From positions 1-29,592 of the IMG/VR virus record IMGVR_UViG_3300010153_000063: DNA of 29,592 nucleotides. One strand, 5' to 3'. Of this stretch, positions 1-8,880 are shown piece after piece. Every line of letters starts with the position of its first letter. Position 1 is the stretch's first letter. A program made the position numbers and the translations under genes. The stretch is from a virus. The notes beneath the pieces are model-generated. The model did no database searches. It was not told where the DNA came from and saw only the letters and a program-made list of their open reading frames with translations.

Positions 1-3000
1 AGCAACGTCTAGTGTTAGGTTGCCAGTAGAAACCAGAGACATAGCTCCACTAGAATTGTTACCTCTAATGTAGTTTGTACCACCGCCCCACTCTAGATTG
101 TAATCGTCAGATAATCGCAAGTGGCCCGAGTTAATATATTGTCGAGAGCCACCACCGTCTACAGTAAGTCCAGATGCTGTTACTGTGCCAGTTACGTCTA
201 ATGTTCCTGGTATTTTTACAGTTTTATTAGAAGTGCCAAGCATAATTTGATTTGAAGCTGTTACTGTAGCTGATATTCCTAAAGCTACAGAGTTATAATA
301 ACTACTAGGAACATTTGCATATGGCCCTAGCGCTGTTCCGCTTGTTCCTTCCGCTACTGCTTGATATCCTATAGCAATAGCATTTGTTCCGTATGGATGA
401 GCTTCAGACCCAATACCTATATTATTATTATTGCCGCTTCCAGAAGCTGTACTTTTAGCATCATTACCAATAATAATTGAATTAATACCCATAGAATTAG
501 AGCTTGTTCCCAGGGCAATACTATCTGCTCCTCCAGCATTACCTCTAAAAGCTAAAGCTCCACTACCAGCGCCAGTGCCTATAACTAATGTAGCAGCACT
601 ACCAGTGCTTGGTGTTATGGTAACTGTGCCATTCTCATCTGCAAAAGAATATGTTGTGTTGGCACTAGTAAATGTTAAATTATTTCCTGACCTAGCAACA
701 GTTGTTCCACCTCCACCTGTAAAATCAATGACTTCGCTTGTTACGCCAGACGCATTTGGATGTGTTGTAATAATTTCGCCATTAGCTACGCCTTGGCTAT
801 TTGCTGATATCATAAAATATTGACCAATATTTACATCAGCACCAGCTTCGATCCCAGCAAGTTTAGTTTGCTCTGCATCATCAAACGCATTTGTATTCGC
901 GTTGCTTTCATATAATGTTTTTATTGAAGCAGCATCTAGGTTCTGCTGCACTATCGTCCAATCACTTGAAGAAGACGGGTCGTCAACTTCAGCAATTAAA
1001 ACATCGCCTATTTCTAACCCTGTTGAGTAAAATGTACCAGCAACCGTTGTTGTATACATATCACCAATTGTTATACCACTTGGACTATTATCTAAATTTG
1101 GTGAGTTAGTTGCTGCATTATAGCTTCCCCTATATTGCACTGAAGAAGCAACATTAGAATCAACATATGCTTTTACACTTTGTTGGGTTGGTATTTTAGT
1201 AGCGCTATTACTACTCATATTGTCTTCATCAACAACAAAACCCATTCCAGATGTGCTTGTGTCAGCTACCATTACTGCACCAGCAGCATTTACATTTGTA
1301 GCATCTGTGACATCTGCGTTAGTTTCTATCCCATCTAATTTTGTACCATCTACGGAAACATCTCTACCATCAAATGTAGAGTTTGTTGTAATTGCGCCTG
1401 TCATAGCGCCACCTGATTTCATCAAAGCACCAGCAGCAGCAACATTTGTTGCATCTGTTACATCCGCACTAGCTTCTATGCCGTCTAGCTTAGTGCCATC
1501 AGAAGCTAAATCGCGCCCATCAACCGTTCCACCAGCAACAATATTTCCATCAACATTTAATATTCCTGGTATTTTTACAGTTTTATTTGATGTTCCTAAC
1601 ATAATTTGATTTGCAGCATTTACTGTTGCAGACGTTCCAAGCGCAACAGAATTAAAATAATTTGTTGGGACACTAGCATATGATCCCAATGCAATACTAT
1701 TATCACCAATTGCAGAAGCTTGTCTTCCTAATGCTGTTGTACCACTACCATAACTGTGCGCTTGTTCCCCTATAGCTATGCCGTTATTTGGGCTGTTTGA
1801 ACCTGTTGATGTTGTTGCTGATTTACCAATCGTAATTGCATTAACACCTATAGCGTTACTGCTTGTTCCCAATGCAACGCTATCAGCGCCCCCAGCATTG
1901 CCACGCATCGCCAATCCACCGCTTCCAGCAGCAGTGCCAATAACAAGCGTTGCAGCGCTTCCCTGGGCTGGAGTAATTGTTACAGTACCATTTGAATCAG
2001 CAAAACTATATGTTGTAGCATTAGCGGTAATGCCATCTAGCTTAGTGCCATCGGTAGCTATATCTCTTCCATCTACTGTGCCTGAAAGAGTAATATTGTT
2101 ATACACATCAAGCCCAGTTGCTGTAAATTTATGCTCTCTTATTGAGGTGTCGTCATTTATTTGTATTCGAAGACTGCCCTCTTTGCCGTTTGTTCCAGCA
2201 AAAGGATCTTCAGCGTAGCCACGCAATGTAGCGTAAGCAATGTAATCGCCATTTGTATCTTTTCCGTAAAGTGAAAACGCGCCCAGCATACTTGGCGTTT
2301 GTGCTGACACATTGCTAGTATCATAACTGGCAACCACAGGATTGCTGCCTTGGAGCCTTATATCATCACCACCTGTAGCAGAAGCTGATATTTGAACATA
2401 AGCAGCAACACCATTTATATCATTGCCGTAGACCATTAGGTCAGCATTCATATTTACTGAACCAGAACCATTTGGAAATATATTAATATCTCCATTTGAA
2501 TTTATTGAACTAAACGTATTGCCATCTAATTTTAAATTATCTACCGTTAGTGATGGTGAAGCTATTACGCTGCCTGTACCATTTGCATATAGTTCTAACG
2601 GATCATTAGTATTTGTTGTTGATATCTTACCGCTATCAAAAGCAAATCCTTCAATAACTGTACTGCCACCTATAGGAATTGTTAATGATGAAGCTGTTAA
2701 ATTTGCAACAGTTAAATCTAATGTGCTGCCTGTTCCAGCAACAGCGTTACCACTAGCGTCAAAACCCATCAATTGATTAGCACGTACAGATTTAATTGGT
2801 AATGTAAGATTTGCTGTATAATCTGATTGTGCAATTTTAAGAGAACGATCAAATTTTTCATCGAGCTGTTGAGACATAATTACATTACTATCTAATTGCT
2901 CATTTAATGTACTGGCAAGTAAAGGACCGCCTGTAACAAAATCTGTTGTTCTACTTAACTCCCTACCACCAGTAATTGTTAAAAGATCTGTAGCTATTAA

Positions 3001-3204
3001 CGCAGTAGCTAGGGTTATTGATCCTGTGCCATTAGCATTTGTTGCAACGGTATAATCATTTGTTAATGTAAGTGTTGTGCTGTTTTTAAAAACGGCAATA
3101 TCTGATGCTTGGAGTATATTAAATGTAAATGCGTATGGTCCTGTTCCAGTATTACCCGTAAATTGCACACGCCTGGTAACTGGATTAATGGGTACATCTG
3201 TCAT
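1..3204 (-). CDS. T7-type tail fibre protein, 3' end missing
   Basis: This is an open frame of 1068 codons running off the left edge without a stop, so the C-terminus is missing. The ATG at 3204 has an AGGAG Shine-Dalgarno about 6 nt upstream. Residues 1 to about 120 match the pattern of the T7 gp17 N-terminal domain that attaches the fibre to the tail tube (an F-x-F segment, D-Y-x-x, L-x-I-T-G-G-R-E-L, then a D-F-x-x-G-x-x-L-x-A-x-x-L-N segment). The rest is a low-complexity beta-rich shaft. It contains three D-G-R-D...D-G-T-K-L-D-G-I motifs (starting at residues 378, 562 and 612), common in marine phage fibres, and two long copies of a module rich in S-x-A-L-G / A-I-G repeats that resemble YadA-type trimeric adhesin heads. 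It should form a trimer and recognise the host surface. It is the last gene of the virion operon visible in the window. Confidence 0.85.
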   Translation of the reverse strand, partial: MTDVPINPVTRRVQFTGNTGTGPYAFTFNILQASDIAVFKNSTTLTLTNDYTVATNANGTGSITLATALIATDLLTITGGRELSRTTDFVTGGPLLASTLNEQLDSNVIMSQQLDEKFDRSLKIAQSDYTANLTLPIKSVRANQLMGFDASGNAVAGTGSTLDLTVANLTASSLTIPIGGSTVIEGFAFDSGKISTTNTNDPLELYANGTGSVIASPSLTVDNLKLDGNTFSSINSNGDINIFPNGSGSVNMNADLMVYGNDINGVAAYVQISASATGGDDIRLQGSNPVVASYDTSNVSAQTPSMLGAFSLYGKDTNGDYIAYATLRGYAEDPFAGTNGKEGSLRIQINDDTSIREHKFTATGLDVYNNITLSGTVDGRDIATDGTKLDGITANATTYSFADSNGTVTITPAQGSAATLVIGTAAGSGGLAMRGNAGGADSVALGTSSNAIGVNAITIGKSATTSTGSNSPNNGIAIGEQAHSYGSGTTALGRQASAIGDNSIALGSYASVPTNYFNSVALGTSATVNAANQIMLGTSNKTVKIPGILNVDGNIVAGGTVDGRDLASDGTKLDGIEASADVTDATNVAAAGALMKSGGAMTGAITTNSTFDGRDVSVDGTKLDGIETNADVTDATNVNAAGAVMVADTSTSGMGFVVDEDNMSSNSATKIPTQQSVKAYVDSNVASSVQYRGSYNAATNSPNLDNSPSGITIGDMYTTTVAGTFYSTGLEIGDVLIAEVDDPSSSSDWTIVQQNLDAASIKTLYESNANTNAFDDAEQTKLAGIEAGADVNIGQYFMISANSQGVANGEIITTHPNASGVTSEVIDFTGGGGTTVARSGNNLTFTSANTTYSFADENGTVTITPSTGSAATLVIGTGAGSGALAFRGNAGGADSIALGTSSNSMGINSIIIGNDAKSTASGSGNNNNIGIGSEAHPYGTNAIAIGYQAVAEGTSGTALGPYANVPSSYYNSVALGISATVTASNQIMLGTSNKTVKIPGTLDVTGTVTASGLTVDGGGSRQYINSGHLRLSDDYNLEWGGGTNYIRGNNSSGAMSLVSTGNLTLDVA
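201..657 (-). repeat. Tail-fibre duplicated module, distal copy
   Basis: This is the second copy of an approximately 152-residue module in the tail fibre, running from T-T-Y-S-F-A-D-E-N-G to N-K-T-V-K-I-P-G. It aligns without net gaps to 1560-2016; both ends are offset by exactly 1359 bases. It holds repeated A-L-G / A-I-G / G-I-G turns like the head repeats of YadA-family trimeric adhesins. Confidence 0.85.
1560..2016 (-). repeat. Tail-fibre duplicated module, proximal copy
   Basis: This is the first copy of the same module, from T-T-Y-S-F-A-D-S-N-G to N-K-T-V-K-I-P-G. The flanks of the module (S-A-A-T-L-V-I-G-T and Q-I-M-L-G-T-S-N-K-T-V-K-I-P-G) are nearly identical in the two copies. The centre has diverged, keeping only the A-L-G / I-G spacing. 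Confidence 0.85.
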
Positions 3205-3244
3205 TTTATACTCCTACTTATTACGTTCTATATATCAAATTCTT

Positions 3245-5689
3245 TTAATTACTCAACATCTTTGATAAATCTGGCCCTCTTCTTGGTTCAGTTTTGCCTG
3301 GGCTCCACCAATATTTTTGTCCCATTTGTTTACGATATTTAGTTTCAGTCCTTCGCATTTTCGACCTTGCTTTTGGATCTGCAAAAAGTTTTGCCTGGTC
3401 TACTATTAATCTTTCAAGTGCTAGTCTTGCATACCATATACTACTTCCTGGTGTGTATCTTGCAGTAAAACCAATTAACTCACTATTAAAATTTGTTGTT
3501 TTACCTGTTGCTAATTGATACGCATTACCAAAAGTTAATTTTCTAAAATCATCAAGCAAACCGACTACTGGCCCAGCAATAGTTTCACTTAAACCACCAT
3601 CATATCTGCTTGCATTTTGAAAAAGAAAATCTCCAAAAATACCAAACCCACCACCTTGTAAAAAAGCTGCTCCCCAAAATTTTGTATCTAACGGTTTTGG
3701 ATCACGCCCCTTAGACATTTCTTTTAATTGCAATGCTAACGCGCCCATTAATGTTGTGCTTACTATTAAATTTGTCATCATCGAAGCTTTGCCTGTAAAT
3801 GTTTGTTGGGATATAGCGCGCATAAGATGCGTATTAACAAGCGTAACACCAAAGTTTTTATACATTGCAAAAGATCTTAATAACTCACCGCCAATTGTTC
3901 CAGGTTGCGTTTCTCCTGTGAGCGCTGTCCTTCCTCTTACAGACGTTGACGGAACAGCAAAGTTTGTTTCTGTCTCAATCATAACCATTAAATTAGTTGC
4001 AAGCTCTCTAGCTGTTTCTGAATTTATATTTGGATTATATTCAATATCTTCAGCACGTAAAAATTTAACACCCCTGTCTTCATATAATGGTGTTTTTCTT
4101 ATTAAATCCCATTTTGACCCATTTAAATTATAACGCTCTAAAGCTTTTTGTAATGCTGGATTAAGTTGTTTGAAAGATTTGCTAGAATTATCTGCTAAGA
4201 AACTTAAAAATTCCATGCCAAAAACATGACGACCAACATTTGTCCAGGGAGAAAGTAATGAAGCTTTCATTGTAAAATCAGCTATTCTTCTTGTAATTTC
4301 TGGCCCACTCATGTCTCCAACATAACGTTGTTGAGCTGCGGCCATCGTTGTCCATTCATCTGCAATTAACCCAAGTTTAATGGCTAATTTTGCTTTGTCT
4401 TCTGATTTTGCTAAATTTCTAAGATACCCTCTTAAAATACCAGTTTGTGGCAAACCATTCATTTGCCTTGCTATTCTTTGAAAGTTTACATCTGTTACAG
4501 CAGAAACTGCTGCTGATCCTAATTGAGCTGCTTGAAGTGTCTGCCTAGTTCCAGCCATTGTCGTGGCAAATTTTCCGTCAATGGGTGCATTACTTTTTCC
4601 TGTAACAGCTTTATATAAATTATCTATTTTATTATGAGACTTAGCTGTTTTTTCAAAATTACCTTTTAGAGCGTTTTCTTTTGCTATTGTTTGTTTTACA
4701 AAATTAACTGTTGCATTTGGGTTTGGTCCCAATCTTTCCATCAAAGCGATATCTCTAGCCATAGTGCTTATATGAGCCATCATTGTATCAAATGGATTTG
4801 AATTACCAAAAGCTTCTTGATATTGTTGCCATGAATCAGAATCTTTAAAAATTAAAAATCTATGATCTTGTTTTCTATTTGCTAGGCTTTTACTGCCCAT
4901 AACACCGCCTGGTGTTAATTTATTATATCCATCCGTTGCTATTGTTTCATAAATATCTTTTAAAACTATCTCTAATTTTTCAGGACTAAATTTTAATTGA
5001 GTTGTTTCATCAAGCATTTTATCTACATTTAAACGTGGTAAAATAAACGATTTCCACTCATCAAATGATGCTTGCCTCACTTTAACAACGTTATGACTTT
5101 GTGGCATTCCCCAATTTTCTATTTTACCAATTGCTCCACCAGCTGCATTAAATCTCATTCTTAAAGTATTTGATGCAGTTTTCCATGCTTGAGCAAGTTG
5201 TTTTGCAAACACATCTCCAGTATCTTCATTAAAAACTTCTTTTAAAACATTTTTTAAACGAGCTTTATTTCTAGTTTCACCAACTATATTTCTACGAAAT
5301 GTCGCTAAAAACTCATCCATTTCTCTTGTAGCTGTTCTAGTTATTACTTTTTCTAAATCAACAACACTGTTAAACCTGGTGTATTCATCTCTATCAAACA
5401 ATGACAAAGCTGCTCTATTTATATCATTACCATTTTTATAGGTGCTAAAATCTTTTGTTATTTTTTTCCATGTTTGTGCTTGCAATAATGCTTGTCGTTT
5501 TTTATCAGCTTTAAGTTTTTTTATTGCAGCAGTAGCGTCCATTGATGCTTTAGCACTTGCAGCTGCACTGCCCATTTGTTTGTTGTATTGCGTTTCTAAA
5601 TCATCAAACAATTCAAATACTTCATCTGCCTGGTCTTGTTTAATTAAACCTTCTGAAACACCATCATTTATACATTTTTTAAAACTCAT
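3245..5689 (-). CDS. Large internal virion protein, gp16-like C-terminal partner
   Basis: An 814-aa protein. The ATG overlaps the stop of the upstream 1059-aa gene (ATGA), which implies coupled translation. I do not recognise a catalytic domain. The first 120 residues are predicted mostly helical and charged, with an Ala-rich stretch near residues 40-60. The middle and C-terminal thirds contain several moderately hydrophobic or amphipathic segments (around the A-A-V-S-A-V-T-D region and a clear one in L-I-V-S-T-T-L-M-G-A-L-A-L). The end is strongly basic. By size and position, last of the ejection proteins and just before the tail fibre, it probably corresponds to the long helical C-terminal part of T7 gp16 or to the helical regions that accompany large polyvalent phage proteins. 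That role is inferred from gene order, not from a motif. Confidence 0.6.
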   Translation of the reverse strand: MSFKKCINDGVSEGLIKQDQADEVFELFDDLETQYNKQMGSAAASAKASMDATAAIKKLKADKKRQALLQAQTWKKITKDFSTYKNGNDINRAALSLFDRDEYTRFNSVVDLEKVITRTATREMDEFLATFRRNIVGETRNKARLKNVLKEVFNEDTGDVFAKQLAQAWKTASNTLRMRFNAAGGAIGKIENWGMPQSHNVVKVRQASFDEWKSFILPRLNVDKMLDETTQLKFSPEKLEIVLKDIYETIATDGYNKLTPGGVMGSKSLANRKQDHRFLIFKDSDSWQQYQEAFGNSNPFDTMMAHISTMARDIALMERLGPNPNATVNFVKQTIAKENALKGNFEKTAKSHNKIDNLYKAVTGKSNAPIDGKFATTMAGTRQTLQAAQLGSAAVSAVTDVNFQRIARQMNGLPQTGILRGYLRNLAKSEDKAKLAIKLGLIADEWTTMAAAQQRYVGDMSGPEITRRIADFTMKASLLSPWTNVGRHVFGMEFLSFLADNSSKSFKQLNPALQKALERYNLNGSKWDLIRKTPLYEDRGVKFLRAEDIEYNPNINSETARELATNLMVMIETETNFAVPSTSVRGRTALTGETQPGTIGGELLRSFAMYKNFGVTLVNTHLMRAISQQTFTGKASMMTNLIVSTTLMGALALQLKEMSKGRDPKPLDTKFWGAAFLQGGGFGIFGDFLFQNASRYDGGLSETIAGPVVGLLDDFRKLTFGNAYQLATGKTTNFNSELIGFTARYTPGSSIWYARLALERLIVDQAKLFADPKARSKMRRTETKYRKQMGQKYWWSPGKTEPRRGPDLSKMLSN

Positions 5690-8600
5690 CTAACACAGAA
5701 CTCCATTCTTTTTATCATTTCTTCTTCTTGTTTTATTTCGTCTGATAATTGTCGCAAAGTTATAGTTTGATTTTCATTAATTGGTATTTCTAAATCTAAA
5801 TTAATTTCTTCTTCTTTAACCAATTTGTCCAAAATTGGCTGTTCTTCAATTCGTTCTTGTCTGCCCTTTCCACTGTCTGTGTATATGTTTCCCGTTGGAT
5901 CTGTTTTTGAGGTTTCTGTAGCGATTGGGTTTTTGCCATTGTTGTCAATTTCTGCGTAACCATTAATTTCTCCTTTTTTCTTTAATTTATCGTATGTAAT
6001 TTTAGGATTATTTCCTACACTTTCTAAAAATGGCGGTGGTATTATTCGATTTGTTTCAACAAATCTATTAATCATTCTTTTGTAAACTTCATCTGAATCA
6101 ACTGTTGCTAAGATTAATTCAACATTATAACCATTTTCTTTATATAAATTTATTTGTCTTTGAATAGATTCCACACTATTTCCAATTTTTGGAAATACAT
6201 GATCTGCCCCTTCTTCGATTAATGTTTTTTGCAAGATTGTTGTTAATTCTGAACTTTCTTCATGTACCGCTTGTACGCCTACACCATTTTTATATTCAGG
6301 AATTGTTTTTTTTATTTCATCTGCATCAAGTATAGCAGCTTTTTTATTAATAGCCAGCCTGTTTGCTATTGTACTTTTCCCCGATGCTGGCGGTCCTAGA
6401 ATAATTGTTACATTTTTATTGTACCCAATTTCTTCTATTGGCGTTTTTGTTTGTACAAAAGCTAATTCCTTTGCATTTTTTTGCCACAATGGAATTGCTT
6501 CTTCTACACCAACAATTGTTTTTCCATCTATATTAAAATTTCTTGTATTAATATAATTTTCAGAAGTAAAAGATTCAAATTTTAAAGTAGTACTGGGTGT
6601 TAGTTCTACATCTCGCAACGCTTTAACAACAAATGGATTTGCTTGTAATAGATTTTTTGGTGCATTTTCTTTTATTAAAATTTTTAAATCTGCAAATTCA
6701 TCTGCTAATGGAGGAGGTATTACTTCTTCTCCAAACAAATTATTTTCTAATACCGTTGTTTGCTCAACAGATCCTTGACCATTAGGATCATCAAAATCTT
6801 TTACGTTTGATTCTGTTTCAATCTCAGATCGGCTGCGCGGCGTTGGATCATCGACAATGCGTCCAAGTTCGCCATCTGATATCCGTTCAAAATCGCCTGA
6901 TTTAATTGATCCTCTGACATCTTGGACAAATCCTCTAACGGCTGTTGAGTAGTTTCCTGTTTCGCTTGCAAGCTTTGCTGCTTCGTTAAGTTTGTCTGAG
7001 AGCGGCCCTTTGCGATTTGCGACTGCCTGGAGTATTGCGATTGCTTGACCATCTGTATTTGCCCTTCTTTGATTTAAATCTTGAACCAAAACATTACCTT
7101 CTTGCTCAAGCGTGTCTGCGTTTTTAATTAAATTTTCAAAACTTTTTTTATCAGTTTTTAATTCTTTAAATGTTCGATCTAAAATTTTAGCACGTTCTGC
7201 ATATAAACTTTTAGAAACAATCTCATCACCAAATAATGATATTTGTTCTATTTCTTCACGCCCAGCATTATTAACTTGTCTTACAATTGATTCTGCTTGG
7301 AACACATTGGGTGGATCTGCTTTTGCTAATATTGTAACCGCATCTGCATGTAATGATTTATCTTCAATTAAACGCCCAATTACAGCAGCGTAATTTGCTG
7401 GTATTACACCATTTACAAACGAACCATAAGCATCATCACTTAATTTAATTATTTCTCTAGCTTGTATTACTAATTGAGATCTAGGTGGTAAATTATCTAA
7501 TCGGCTAGGGTCAACTCGTAAAACTTTTACAGCATCTAATACTTCACCACTGCCCTCAGCAATATTTTTTACAGCTGCAATTGCTCGAACTTGTGGAATT
7601 GTCCAACCGTCTGCTTCATCAAAAACATACGCATTTAATTTTATATCTTGCCCTGGGTCTTCTTTCATTAATCTTTTAGCTAATGCTAAACGTTGATGCC
7701 CATCTGCTATTGAAAAAGTGCCATCTGAATATTTGTAAACGCTTACAAGACCAGCTTGATAATTATCCCATTTTTTTACGCCTTGAAGTCTGTCTGTAAC
7801 ACCAAGTTCATCAGATTCTTTAAACTGGAATTTTTTTGCTTCAACATTTATTTGATTTGGATTTAAAGATATTGTTTCTGAAATTTCAGAACTGTCTTTT
7901 ATAACGTTATTTTTAATTGGTGAACTTGGAAATTCTGATATGTCAGGCGTTTTATTTTCGTTTAATGCGTTTTCTGTTTCAATAAGTCTTGATTCGTGTT
8001 CTGCTTTAGGAAAAACTTCGGATTGATCTGGTGAATTTTTTAAAGGATTATCATCTATTTTTTCTAAGTCTTCAATTATTTCTTCTATTTCACTTTTTTG
8101 CGCTGGTGTAAGAACATTTTTTTTATCTAAAATATTATATAATCTTTTTGTTTTATTTAAAGATAAAGATACGCTACGTCCTAATATTGGAATAAACCCT
8201 CCAATTGCCATATTTACAGCTAAGTTTGTCGTCATTTCTTTTATACCATATTCTTCACCGAGTTCAGTCATCCAATCTTTTATTTCTGGCTCATCAATAA
8301 TGCTTATTAAACCACCTACTAAAGCATTGCCAGCAACTTGCTTTGCTAAAGAAGCACCAGCAAAAGTCGGAGCCCCAGCAAACCCAATTGATAGTGGGTG
8401 TTTTATAAAAGCACCAGCTTGCCCTAATAATCTTTGAAAACCGTTTAATAAACCAGGAGCATAAAATTGAGCTTCAATATAACTTTCTTCTATATCTCTA
8501 TAAACTTGTTTTGTTCTGTCAAAAAATGTTTCTTCAGTTAAATTTTGCAAATTTTCTGGTAAATTTTCTTTATTATTTTTTATATAACTATAAATTTTAT

Positions 8601-8865
8601 TTTTTTCGTTATTATACCCTTCATTGCTTACCGATAAACCTAATTGATAAAAAGCTGGATTTTCAAATTTGTTACCTTGTATTTTATTTAATTCTAATAT
8701 TATTGGCTTCCAAGCTTCATATTCAGTGTAATATCTTGAATCTGGACCAGCCATGCCAGATACGACACCAAAATTATAGCCAACAATTACATCAGATTTT
8801 ATTGGTTTATTTCTAAGTTGATTAGGCTGAACAAATCCTAAATTTTTTATATTTGTTTCTGCCAT
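5686..8865 (-). CDS. Polyvalent internal virion protein with ParB-like and zeta-toxin domains
   Basis: A 1059-aa protein with an AGGAAA ribosome site. Residues 1-145 are helical. About 146-192 and 212-235 are Gly/Ala-rich hydrophobic stretches that could insert in a membrane. Residues about 335-530 form a ParB-like domain: L-N-P-N-Q-I-N beta strand, then the hallmark D-G-H-Q-R at 388-392, followed by helices. Residues about 817-975 form a zeta-toxin / UDP-GlcNAc-kinase-like P-loop domain with Walker A G-P-P-A-S-G-K-S-T at 824-832, the L-D-A-D-E segment near 846-850, H-E-E near 868-870 and Arg residues near 930-940. Zeta kinases phosphorylate UDP-N-acetylglucosamine and block wall synthesis. 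The gene sits where T7 encodes its large ejection protein, so the product is probably packaged and injected. Such fusions fit the 'polyvalent protein' class described by Iyer, Aravind and colleagues. Packaging and activity are inferred; no antitoxin gene is recognised nearby. Confidence 0.8.
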   Translation of the reverse strand: MAETNIKNLGFVQPNQLRNKPIKSDVIVGYNFGVVSGMAGPDSRYYTEYEAWKPIILELNKIQGNKFENPAFYQLGLSVSNEGYNNEKNKIYSYIKNNKENLPENLQNLTEETFFDRTKQVYRDIEESYIEAQFYAPGLLNGFQRLLGQAGAFIKHPLSIGFAGAPTFAGASLAKQVAGNALVGGLISIIDEPEIKDWMTELGEEYGIKEMTTNLAVNMAIGGFIPILGRSVSLSLNKTKRLYNILDKKNVLTPAQKSEIEEIIEDLEKIDDNPLKNSPDQSEVFPKAEHESRLIETENALNENKTPDISEFPSSPIKNNVIKDSSEISETISLNPNQINVEAKKFQFKESDELGVTDRLQGVKKWDNYQAGLVSVYKYSDGTFSIADGHQRLALAKRLMKEDPGQDIKLNAYVFDEADGWTIPQVRAIAAVKNIAEGSGEVLDAVKVLRVDPSRLDNLPPRSQLVIQAREIIKLSDDAYGSFVNGVIPANYAAVIGRLIEDKSLHADAVTILAKADPPNVFQAESIVRQVNNAGREEIEQISLFGDEIVSKSLYAERAKILDRTFKELKTDKKSFENLIKNADTLEQEGNVLVQDLNQRRANTDGQAIAILQAVANRKGPLSDKLNEAAKLASETGNYSTAVRGFVQDVRGSIKSGDFERISDGELGRIVDDPTPRSRSEIETESNVKDFDDPNGQGSVEQTTVLENNLFGEEVIPPPLADEFADLKILIKENAPKNLLQANPFVVKALRDVELTPSTTLKFESFTSENYINTRNFNIDGKTIVGVEEAIPLWQKNAKELAFVQTKTPIEEIGYNKNVTIILGPPASGKSTIANRLAINKKAAILDADEIKKTIPEYKNGVGVQAVHEESSELTTILQKTLIEEGADHVFPKIGNSVESIQRQINLYKENGYNVELILATVDSDEVYKRMINRFVETNRIIPPPFLESVGNNPKITYDKLKKKGEINGYAEIDNNGKNPIATETSKTDPTGNIYTDSGKGRQERIEEQPILDKLVKEEEINLDLEIPINENQTITLRQLSDEIKQEEEMIKRMEFCVR

Positions 8866-8880
8866 TATTAATTTCCTAAG

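Noticed and set aside
431-823. 130-codon plus-strand frame opposite the tail fibre
   Set aside because: Same origin as above; it repeats the translation of the other duplicated module and is not an independent gene.
1220-2218. Plus-strand open frames of 129 and 146 codons opposite the tail fibre
   Set aside because: They are Pro/Ala/Val/Ser-rich mirror images of the repetitive fibre coding sequence, without ribosome sites, and exist because the sense codons avoid antisense stops.
6801-7052. 83-codon minus-strand frame within the ParB/zeta gene
   Set aside because: Lies wholly in the linker of the larger gene in another frame; Gln/Lys-rich, with no start signal.
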